19,769 nucleotides of DNA, taken from assembly GCA_049522195.1 (NCBI GenBank), contig JBEKOB010000073.1, forward strand, positions 1-19,769, in the 5' to 3' direction. This document shows positions 6,172-13,277 of this stretch, piece by piece. The notes beneath the pieces are model-generated. The model worked only from the letters and a program-made list of their open reading frames with translations. It had not been told where the DNA came from and ran no database searches. The DNA is from UBA9647 sp049522195 (GTDB lineage Bacteria > Bacteroidota > Ignavibacteria > UBA10030). How positions within the stretch are numbered: the first letter of the stretch is position 1; each line of letters begins with the position of its first letter. Made by a program: the position numbers and the translations under genes.

Positions 6172-8643
6172 TTACGGCGAGATCTTCATCTTCGCGGTGA
6201 CATTGGCTGGATCCACCTCGAGAACATGTTGGTATGCAGATCTTGATGCGAATGGCATCTTCTTATCTTCGAAAAGTTGCGCCTGGAAGAGCCATGCATC
6301 TGCATTGCGGGGATCTTCTCGAAGCGCGCGTTGCGCTTCATCGATCGCTTCATCAGGAAGATCGACGGTCCGATACGAACGGGCAATCGACAGATGGAAA
6401 GCGCTGCGGTGTTGCGGATTGGGAGCGCGGCGCAGCGAGTCTTCAGTTTGCTCAATCAGTGTGAATTGTTGCACAACGGCGTTGGTTCGATCGATGGATC
6501 TGAGTTGACGCAGGTAAGAACGGGCTTGAACGGTGTCACCTCGTTGCATCGCGTAGTCCCATCCCCAGAGAAGCCCCAGGAAAAAAGTAGAATCGACGGA
6601 CAGTCCACCGCGAATTGTGTTGTATGCATGACCATAGTAGCCGAGACTCCAGTAGAACCGAGCAGCGTTGAGTATCGTCGTCGATCGCTCGGCAGGGCTC
6701 TCGGATGACTCGACCTGACGCTGAGAATACGCAACGTCGAGATGCTTCGACGCCACAGGAATGTACGTGGTGGATTGTCCGTATCCATAGAGAGTCTGAA
6801 GTTCCTTCGACGCCTCGTCAAGTCGGCCGCTCAATGCGTATGCCACGAGGAGTTGATAGGGAATCAGCACCTGTCCGGGGGCCAGCACTTGAGCTCTTTG
6901 CAGCAGTGTTATTGCGCTTTCGTATTTGGCCCGGACCAGCTCCAGTCGGCCGTATCGCAAAAGCCCATTTGCGCTTGTCGTATCAATTTCCATCCGCTTG
7001 GTGGCGAGCCACACCTCTCTTGGAGTCAGCAGCGTGGAGTGCACCCTAAACAATCGCATTCCGGCTGCGCCGCTGACGGGTTCAAACCAGTAGCGCCTCG
7101 ATTCTCCCATTTGGAACTCGTAGGAAAGAACGTTATCCGAGGAGCTTGTCGCCATGATGAAGTCTGCAGCATACGTCCGCAGGTATTGCTCGAATGTCGT
7201 GACGGGAACGGCATTGTTCAACTCAAGAAGTTTTCGGTCGCCGATGAAGATGCTTACTTCCTTGAGAGAGCCGGCGATGATTGATCCTTCGGGCGTGTGC
7301 TGCCGTATCGTATCGCCGAGAATCCGCCACGGTTTCGTGAACATCGTTCTCCCCAGCCCCGCCTGCTGAAGATGATCGTAGAATGCAAGAGAGTTGCTCG
7401 TGTACCGAAGGTTCGTTTTCTCAAGCTCATACAAACACAGAAGATTTGGTAGCACAACCGCTCCACCAAGGCAAAGCGCCAGAATGCGCGTCAGGCGGAC
7501 GTTTTCTCGGAGCCTGCTGTCCCTGATCCAACGAATGGCGGCAACGACATAGAAAATCTGGATTGGAAAGATCGGCAGCAGGAACCGCACGTCATGAACC
7601 GGATAGAAAAGGATAATCAGAAGGTATGACACAACGAATACCAGTCGTGCAAATCCTGTCTTCCGGTCCTTGAGATCACGCCAGATCCCGAGGAACAGGA
7701 GAGGCAGAAAGATGACCGGGATGATGTACCTGATCACATTCATCGCCTTGTAATAGGCGAGGAATAGCCCCGAAGGCTCTACGATCAACATATCTGGAAG
7801 GGGATAAAAGATCAGGCCGACGAGTTGAAGAGCATAACCCGAAATGTTGCTTGCAGCGCGCAAGCTGAATTCCTCGATGAGGGTCGCTTGGGGTGGTGTG
7901 AGGAAATGCTCAAAAATGAAATTGACATTCGTGGCTTGTGAGGCAGGAGGTGCACCAACGAGAACAAGGTTCCTGTACAGCCACAGGCCGAAACAAACAG
8001 CAAATCCGAGAATGACCAGAATCGCTCTTCGGTACTGTTTTCTCACGAGGAAATACAGAATGATCGCCCCGACGAAAGCGACTGCAACTTCTCGCAGCAG
8101 CACGATGAGCGAAGTGATCACGATCAGTGTGATCAGGTCCCTCTTCTTGGCTGGATCACTCGTTTCGAGCCGTTCGAGTGAAAGAAAACTCAGCGCGATA
8201 GCGCCGAGAAACGAAGTCTCCGATAGAACCTCGGTTGAAAGAAGGACCAGCAATGGATTGAAGACGATCGGAATAATTCCAATGATGGCGATGGTTTTGT
8301 CGAAAATGCGCCGCAAGAGAGCATAGAAGGCAAGAATGAACAACACCCCAAGGAGGAGCGTCCATACCTTGCCGGCGAGAAGCGAATTCGGGAAGAACAA
8401 GAGCACAGGTGACAGAACGACCGAAAAGAACGGAGCGTTCACAACGTAGCGCTCGGGATCCGGCTGCGTATCATCGACGAACCCTTTGGCATGCGCAAAT
8501 GAGGTGCCCCAAATGACGTAGCGGGTACTGTCTGTGTAGAGTGACAGGTCGTTGAGTCGAAGAGTACCGAAGGCAAGGTATGCAAGACTGAGCAATACTA
8601 ACCATCGGTGTTCACGAATCAGTGAAGCCAGCTTGAGTGTCAT
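6172..8643 (-). CDS. Multi-pass membrane GT-C-type glycosyltransferase with C-terminal TPR domain
   Basis: An 823-residue inner-membrane protein. Residues about 14-400 hold some ten hydrophobic segments (for example 13-28, 88-110, 117-136, 170-200, 207-223, 303-320, 333-347, 354-370, 387-403). An acidic residue in the first outer loop ('LYTDSTRY', Asp38) and 'YPVHDVRFLLPIFP' (347-360) before a late helix fit the GT-C fold (PMT/ArnT-like) that transfers sugar from a polyprenyl-phosphate donor on the outer face. Residues about 410-550 form a soluble part. Residues about 557-823 carry TPR-like helices, clearest at 557-640 and 745-820 ('PDEAIDEAQRALREDPRNADAW'). ATG at 8641-8643 follows the udg stop by 13 bp, so it is probably the last gene of the cluster. 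Donor and acceptor are unknown. The TPR tail may bind the acceptor or partner proteins; that is inference. Confidence 0.75.
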   Translation of the reverse strand: MTLKLASLIREHRWLVLLSLAYLAFGTLRLNDLSLYTDSTRYVIWGTSFAHAKGFVDDTQPDPERYVVNAPFFSVVLSPVLLFFPNSLLAGKVWTLLLGVLFILAFYALLRRIFDKTIAIIGIIPIVFNPLLVLLSTEVLSETSFLGAIALSFLSLERLETSDPAKKRDLITLIVITSLIVLLREVAVAFVGAIILYFLVRKQYRRAILVILGFAVCFGLWLYRNLVLVGAPPASQATNVNFIFEHFLTPPQATLIEEFSLRAASNISGYALQLVGLIFYPLPDMLIVEPSGLFLAYYKAMNVIRYIIPVIFLPLLFLGIWRDLKDRKTGFARLVFVVSYLLIILFYPVHDVRFLLPIFPIQIFYVVAAIRWIRDSRLRENVRLTRILALCLGGAVVLPNLLCLYELEKTNLRYTSNSLAFYDHLQQAGLGRTMFTKPWRILGDTIRQHTPEGSIIAGSLKEVSIFIGDRKLLELNNAVPVTTFEQYLRTYAADFIMATSSSDNVLSYEFQMGESRRYWFEPVSGAAGMRLFRVHSTLLTPREVWLATKRMEIDTTSANGLLRYGRLELVRAKYESAITLLQRAQVLAPGQVLIPYQLLVAYALSGRLDEASKELQTLYGYGQSTTYIPVASKHLDVAYSQRQVESSESPAERSTTILNAARFYWSLGYYGHAYNTIRGGLSVDSTFFLGLLWGWDYAMQRGDTVQARSYLRQLRSIDRTNAVVQQFTLIEQTEDSLRRAPNPQHRSAFHLSIARSYRTVDLPDEAIDEAQRALREDPRNADAWLFQAQLFEDKKMPFASRSAYQHVLEVDPANVTAKMKISP

Positions 8644-8656
8644 ACGATCTCGCCGA

Positions 8657-9343
8657 TCAGGATTTCTTAAGCAACGTGTGTGCTCGCCGGAATATCGAGT
8701 CGAGCATCGGTTCTGTGAGCCTGCCGGTAAATGTGTTTTGTTGACTTGGGTGGAAGGATCCGAGGAGCGTCAACCGATCATTGACTGCAATCTCAGCTCC
8801 GTGAGCGAACTTCGGTTTCTTTCTCTCCGATGTCCAACCCAGCCGTCGAATCGAAGAAAATGCTGCATCGAATCCAATTTTTCCGAGTCCGACAATTACC
8901 CTGACCCTGCGCAAAAGTTGAAGCTCCCGAAGCAGGAAGGGTCTGCAGTTCTCGATTTCCTTCGGGAGCAGCTTGTTGAGAGGTGGTGCGCAACGGCAGG
9001 TGGCCGTGATATAACAATTCCGGAGCTGTAGTCCGTCTTCACGTGAGACAGATGTCGGCTGGTTCGCGAATCCGGCCTTGTGCAGTGCCCGGTAAAGCCA
9101 GTCGCCGCTCCGGTCGCCCGTGAACATCCTGCCGGTTCGGTTGCCGCCATGCGCTGCCGGCGCAAGTCCGACCAGAAGCAACTGGGCCCTCGGATCACCG
9201 AAACTCGGATTCGGCTTTCCCCAATACTCCCATTCTTCAAATCGTCTCGTCTTTTCCCGAGCGACCTTTTCCCGCCACCGGACAAGTCTGGGGCATTGAT
9301 GACATCCGATGACCCGTTGTTGGAGTGCTTCGAGTTCACCCAT
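8657..9343 (-). CDS. Family 5 uracil-DNA glycosylase (UdgB type)
   Basis: A DNA-repair enzyme that excises uracil and some other deaminated bases. The 228-residue protein shows the family-5 motif 'GLAPAAHG' (59-66), in which the catalytic polar residue of other UDG families is replaced by alanine. It continues with 'GNRTGRMFTGDRSG' (67-80) and the distal motif 'FHPSQQNTFTGRLT' (197-210). Four cysteines that would hold a 4Fe-4S cluster are present: Cys14 and Cys17 in 'CHQCPRL', one of Cys116/Cys118, and Cys133. ATG 9341-9343 is used; it begins 30 bp after the hydrolase stop and its ribosome site is weak. It lies in the middle of a glycosyltransferase/hydrolase cluster, which gives no functional hint and probably reflects simple co-transcription. 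Confidence 0.92.
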   Translation of the reverse strand: MGELEALQQRVIGCHQCPRLVRWREKVAREKTRRFEEWEYWGKPNPSFGDPRAQLLLVGLAPAAHGGNRTGRMFTGDRSGDWLYRALHKAGFANQPTSVSREDGLQLRNCYITATCRCAPPLNKLLPKEIENCRPFLLRELQLLRRVRVIVGLGKIGFDAAFSSIRRLGWTSERKKPKFAHGAEIAVNDRLTLLGSFHPSQQNTFTGRLTEPMLDSIFRRAHTLLKKS

Positions 9344-9373
9344 TGGCTCAGCCGCCCTTCCGCCGAACTGAGA

Positions 9374-10174
9374 TCACGCTTTCACCCGGTTGAGGAACTC
9401 GATGAGATAGGTGTCGAATGCCGGAGCGTTTTCCAGATTGCTCATATGTGCGGCATACGGGATGACGTGCAGTTCTGAGTTTGCAATTTGCCTGTGCATC
9501 GACTCGGAGACTGCAGGTGGTGTAAGCTTGTCGTGCTCACCCACGAGAATCAATGTCGGAACTTTGATCGCGGGAAGGACCGCGGTGGTGTCTGTCCGGC
9601 ATCCCAGGGCGAGGGAAGCTCCCGCAATTCCAATTGGAGAATTTGCGCGCATCATCTTTTTGACGGATTCAACGATCTCAGGATGGGTCTGAAATGTCTG
9701 GGGCGCGAAAATTGATGTCGCGAATTCGTCAGCAAATGGCCCAGTCCCGGTTGCTTTGACGTTCCGGGCAATCGCTGATCGCTTGAGCTTCGCTTCGTTC
9801 GTATCCGCTTCGCTTTTCGTATCGCACAAAACGAGCGCTTTGATTCGCTCCGGCATCCGTTCATACGCACGCAACACAATATACCCGCCCATCGAGAGGC
9901 CGCAGATGATTGCTCGATCGATGACGAGATGGTCGAGGAGGGAGAGAAGGTCGTCAACAAAGAACTCGATGGTGTACTGCCCGTCGCCGACGTCGCTTTC
10001 ACCGTGTCCCCGTATGTCGTACGTGATCGCGCGAAAGTGATTCGGTAATGCCTTCATTTGCGGTTCCCACATCGTGTGATTGAATGGAAACCCATGAATG
10101 AAGACGACCGGGATGCCCTGTGGCAAACCCCGTTCGGTGTAGTTGATTGTGATGCCGTTCAGTTTGATCTTCAT
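9374..10174 (-). CDS. Alpha/beta-fold hydrolase
   Basis: A 266-residue cytoplasmic alpha/beta hydrolase (no signal peptide). The catalytic triad can be placed: nucleophile Ser94 in 'CGLSMGGYIV', acid Asp215 in 'VGEHDKLTPP' and His243 in 'AAHMSNLENAP'. The oxyanion region 'FIHGFPFNHTMW' (25-36) and 'DIRGHGES' (53-60) are typical of the 3-oxoadipate enol-lactonase/BioH-like branch, but the substrate cannot be assigned. Its ATG (10172-10174) overlaps the stop codon of the upstream glycosyltransferase gene (ATGA), so the two are probably translationally coupled. A lipid or lipid-linked ester would suit that partner; this is inference from position. Confidence 0.88.
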   Translation of the reverse strand: MKIKLNGITINYTERGLPQGIPVVFIHGFPFNHTMWEPQMKALPNHFRAITYDIRGHGESDVGDGQYTIEFFVDDLLSLLDHLVIDRAIICGLSMGGYIVLRAYERMPERIKALVLCDTKSEADTNEAKLKRSAIARNVKATGTGPFADEFATSIFAPQTFQTHPEIVESVKKMMRANSPIGIAGASLALGCRTDTTAVLPAIKVPTLILVGEHDKLTPPAVSESMHRQIANSELHVIPYAAHMSNLENAPAFDTYLIEFLNRVKA

Positions 10175-11358
10175 AGGACTCTCTGTGTTGATAAGGTACT
10201 GCGATTCTGTCCTGCGATTCGCGAGTAGACATCGTGTATGATCTCGACAGCGGCGTGTGGCTTTGAAAGAGCCTTGGCAGATTCCCTGAGATTATGAAGC
10301 AGAGACGGGTCTTCTATGACCTTCTTGAGTTTGAATTGGAGGTTGTGGTAGTCTAGGGCGAATAGGCCCGCCCCCCGTTCAACGATCATACTGGCATTGC
10401 GCAATTCCTGACCTGGTATCGGGTCCACAATGATCATCGGCAGATGCTTCGCCATGGCCTCCGCAGAAGTAAGCCCGCCGGATTTGGAGATGAGAATGTC
10501 CGCGGCGTCCATCAACTCATGTATGTTATTGACAAAGCCGAAGGCGCTGGCATGAATATTTGGCGGGAATCCGGTTTGTTCCAATTCCGAGCGCAGCGAC
10601 TCATTCCTGCCGCAGACCACGAGAAGATTGAAGGTCTGTCGGGCATAGGACCCCAGCACCTGTGACACGCTCTGGGTTATTTTCTCCACGTGTCCGACGC
10701 CAAATCCTCCCGAGAGAAGAAGTACCGTGAACCTGTTGGTTGGTATCTCAAGTCGCTGTCGGGCGAGGCGATGTTTGGTAGTCGTCGTGAACTCCTGGCC
10801 GACCGGTATGCCCTTCACGGAGATTCGTTCCCGTGGGATCCCCTTGGCAGCCAACTGCCAGGCTGATTCTTCCTGAAAAACATAGTAATGGTCGACGATC
10901 GCATCGACCCAGAGCTGGTGGATGTCGAAGTCGGTGGTCGCTGCGAAGAAAGGGGCGGTGATCTGCGATCGGCGCGCTCGTTCAGAGATTGAAATAAACG
11001 GGAGAAAATGAGTACAGAGAATTGCGTCGGGATTGAGCTTGATGAGGGATTGTATGTAGTGCTGGTAGTTGAAATGATCAAAGAGCGCGAGGAGCCCCTT
11101 CTTCTCGTACGGCTTCCGCTCAGACTGGGCATACATGTGGCCCCAAAACTCGGGGATATAATTCACCATCGAAAGATATGACTGGCTGTAGAGCCACTTG
11201 AATGCTTTCGAGGTGAAGTCGAGACAGTTATGGTTTTCGGCTCTCAGGGGAAGCCCGCTGCATCGCGCCGCCTCGAGCAGCGCGTCCGCGGCGCGAATGT
11301 GTCCGGCTCCGCCGGAAGTCGAAAGAATAAGAATGAAAGGTTTTTTCATGAGCGCCAT
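10171..11358 (-). CDS. MGDG-synthase-like glycosyltransferase (GT28 family)
   Basis: A two-domain GT-B enzyme of 395 residues resembling monogalactosyl/monoglucosyl-diacylglycerol synthases (UgtP/MGD group) and MurG. The N-terminal acceptor domain opens with the glycine loop 'STSGGAGHIRAA' (13-24). The C-terminal nucleotide-sugar domain has 'LLLSGGFGVGHV' (213-224), 'SKSGGLTSAEA' (291-301) and 'DPIPGQE' (312-318). Likely activity is adding a hexose from UDP-sugar to diacylglycerol at the inner membrane face; sugar and acceptor are not readable. The frame is open to a GTG at 11416-11418, but homologues of this type begin just before 'KKPFILILSTSGG', and the extra 20 codons overlap a palindromic DNA motif. 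I therefore prefer ATG 11356-11358; ATG 11347-11349 is also possible. It is the first gene of the cluster and overlaps the hydrolase gene by 4 bp. Confidence 0.85.
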   Translation of the reverse strand: MALMKKPFILILSTSGGAGHIRAADALLEAARCSGLPLRAENHNCLDFTSKAFKWLYSQSYLSMVNYIPEFWGHMYAQSERKPYEKKGLLALFDHFNYQHYIQSLIKLNPDAILCTHFLPFISISERARRSQITAPFFAATTDFDIHQLWVDAIVDHYYVFQEESAWQLAAKGIPRERISVKGIPVGQEFTTTTKHRLARQRLEIPTNRFTVLLLSGGFGVGHVEKITQSVSQVLGSYARQTFNLLVVCGRNESLRSELEQTGFPPNIHASAFGFVNNIHELMDAADILISKSGGLTSAEAMAKHLPMIIVDPIPGQELRNASMIVERGAGLFALDYHNLQFKLKKVIEDPSLLHNLRESAKALSKPHAAVEIIHDVYSRIAGQNRSTLSTQRVL

Positions 11359-11376
11359 ACTTTCAACAACTGCTGA

Positions 11377-11492
11377 GTGACCGTCACGTTCCTGAGTTCT
11401 TCGAGGAGAGCCGGTCACTTAACTGGCCCGTGAATGTGACCGTCACCTCGCGATTTTGAAACCAGCGTGGTGACGGGCACTCCTGCGGTCAC
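11377..11492. promoter_or_regulatory. Cluster of GTGAC/GTCAC sites between gltA and the glycosyltransferase gene
   Basis: The 11-bp palindrome GTGAC-C-GTCAC occurs twice (11377-11387 and 11436-11446). A half site GTCAC lies between them (11414-11418), and a looser pair GTGAC (11470-11474) and GTCAC (11488-11492) follows. They occupy the leader of the glycosyltransferase gene and the gap downstream of gltA. A regulator-binding region is possible. The spacing of GTGA and TCAC (3 bp) is not that of a CRP/FNR site (6 bp). Confidence 0.4.
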
Positions 11493-11498
11493 TCCTTT

Positions 11499-12785
11499 TC
11501 ACCTCTTGTCGATCGGTATCCACGTCCGGCCGCGGTGTCCGAGGTACACTTGGCGCGGTCTCGCGATTTTCTGCTCGGGGTCCAGAATGTGCTCCTGCCA
11601 GTGTGCCAGCCAGCCGGCAGTACGGGGGATGGCGAACAGGACAGGGAAGAAGTCCATCGGGAAACCCATTGCCTCGTAAATGAGCCCGGAATAAAAATCG
11701 ACGTTCGGATAGAGCTTGCGCTTCACGAAGTATTCATCCTCCAGAGCGATCCGCTCCAGTTCAAGTGCGAGGTCGAGCTTCTTGTTCTTGCCGGTCACCT
11801 CGAAGACGTCGTAAGCAAGTTTCTTGATGACCTGGGCGCGAGGGTCGTAGTTCTTGTAGACTCGATGGCCGAATCCCATCAATTTCCTTTTCCCATCCTT
11901 TACGTCCTTTACGACCGACGGGATTTTGTCCATCGAGCCAATCTCGTCCAGCATGTGCAGCACAGCTTCGTTCGCGCCGCCGTGCAACGGTCCCCACAAT
12001 GCAGCAGCGGCCCCCGCGACGGACGAATATGGGTCGATGTGTGAGCTGCCAATACCGCGCATCGTATTCGTGCTGCAGTTTTGTTCATGGTCAGCGTGGA
12101 GGATATAGAGCACGGTCAATGCATGCTCCAACGTCGGGTGGATGACGTACTTCGATTCACCGATTTTGAACATCATGTTCAGAAAATTCCCGGCGTACGT
12201 CAGATCATTGCTTGGGTAAACGTACGGCATCCCTTTCGTGTGACGGTACGCGAACGCGGCAATTGTCGGCACTTTTCCGATGAGGCGGAAGATTTGCTTC
12301 CGGCGGGCGTCGGCGTCCATGATGTCCTTCGCTTCCGGATAGAAGGTGGAGAGCGCCGAGATCATGCTGATATACATTCCCATGGGATGAGCGTCGTATC
12401 GGAATCCTTCCATCAACTTCTTGATGTTCTCATGCACAAACGTGTGCATCTTGATGCTCGTCCGCCAATCCTCGAGCTGCTTCTCGTTTGGCAAATCGCC
12501 GTGGATAAGCAGATACGCCACTTCCAGGAATGAGGTGGATTTCTCGGCGAGCTGCTCGATCGGATATCCCCGGTATTCAAGAATTCCTCTGTCGCCATCG
12601 ATAAACGTAATCTTGCTCTTCACCGAGGCAGTGTTCATGAAGGCCGGATCGTAGCTCATCATGCCAAAATCATCATCTTTGACCCTTATTTGCCTCAGGT
12701 CGGTCGCCTTAATTGTATCATTCTCAATTGCGATATCATACTTCTTTCCAGTCCGATTATCGATGACGCTAAGCGTATCCGGCAT
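11499..12785 (-). CDS. gltA: Citrate synthase
   Basis: Condenses acetyl-CoA with oxaloacetate to citrate, the entry step of the TCA cycle. The 428-residue protein matches the long, E. coli-type enzyme with an N-terminal extension domain ('MPDTLSVIDNRTGKKYD'). Catalytic residues in E. coli-like positions are His268 in 'LWGPLHGGANEAV', His307 in 'MGFGHRVYKNYDPRA' and Asp364 in 'NVDFYSGLIY'; His233 ('HADHEQNCSTNT') lines the site. The frame runs open 86 codons further upstream, but I place the start at ATG 12783-12785. The family begins there, and a GAAGGGAA ribosome site lies 5 nt before it (minus strand, 12791-12798); the upstream translation looks non-coding. It is divergent from nifJ, whose product supplies or uses acetyl-CoA. 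No intrinsic terminator with a T tract is obvious after the stop. Confidence 0.97.
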   Translation of the reverse strand: MPDTLSVIDNRTGKKYDIAIENDTIKATDLRQIRVKDDDFGMMSYDPAFMNTASVKSKITFIDGDRGILEYRGYPIEQLAEKSTSFLEVAYLLIHGDLPNEKQLEDWRTSIKMHTFVHENIKKLMEGFRYDAHPMGMYISMISALSTFYPEAKDIMDADARRKQIFRLIGKVPTIAAFAYRHTKGMPYVYPSNDLTYAGNFLNMMFKIGESKYVIHPTLEHALTVLYILHADHEQNCSTNTMRGIGSSHIDPYSSVAGAAAALWGPLHGGANEAVLHMLDEIGSMDKIPSVVKDVKDGKRKLMGFGHRVYKNYDPRAQVIKKLAYDVFEVTGKNKKLDLALELERIALEDEYFVKRKLYPNVDFYSGLIYEAMGFPMDFFPVLFAIPRTAGWLAHWQEHILDPEQKIARPRQVYLGHRGRTWIPIDKR

Positions 12786-13277
12786 TTGTATTCCCTTCTT
12801 GTAGAATGCGAGAGGATTTTGCACAGCGAAGAAACGAAAAAAATGCCTCATCTTCCACCGCAATCTCAGGCTCTCTTTCGGCCATTTGATGCCTGAATTC
12901 ACGCACGATAGTGCGCATTGCGCCCTCCAGACTATGATGGTGGAGCGCTGCGACATCACCACACTCGAATCTGGATTTCGTTTCGCTGCTCGGCGATGCA
13001 ATACGCCTTTCGTTGGTCGGGAGTGAGAATTGGAAGTGTCCATGTAAGATCAACCAATCGTTACTGATCACGGGGATTGTCAATTCCGACTACTGGTTTT
13101 TCATTTATTCATTCTGCCAAAAAGCCTGAGTGCCTTCTCGAAAGTGAGAACACTAGTCGATAAATCGGCCAATTTAACCGGTTTTTCGAAGTTCAGGATG
13201 CTTTTTTGGCTGGAATACTTCTTGCGACAGTTGCACCGATTCATTATTCATCCCCAAGAAGAAAGGCAAGAGTAACG
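12786..13277. other. Divergent intergenic region between gltA and nifJ
   Basis: Nearly 500 bp without a credible gene. The side next to gltA is open in more than one minus frame, but these translations have no recognisable domain. A perfect TTGACA hexamer lies on the minus strand at 13078-13083 without a good -10 partner 16-18 bp away. The part nearest nifJ is A/T-rich and contains a short inverted repeat TTCTC/GAGAA (13135-13150). It must hold the promoters of both operons; I cannot place them with confidence. Confidence 0.5.

Noticed and set aside
11377..11446. CRP/FNR-type binding sites
   Set aside because: GTGA and TCAC are separated by 3 bp and not the 6 bp that these regulators need.
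12786..13043. 86-codon N-terminal extension of citrate synthase
   Set aside because: The extension has no similarity to citrate synthases. The internal ATG has a GAAGGGAA ribosome site and gives the normal 428-residue length.
13078..13083. Minus-strand TTGACA as the gltA promoter
   Set aside because: The -35 hexamer is perfect, but no acceptable -10 lies 16-18 bp downstream, and it would leave a leader of about 260 nt.
13206..13277. 24-codon extension of NifJ from a TTG
   Set aside because: It is not expected in the family and has no ribosome site; ATG 13278 gives a normal-length protein.
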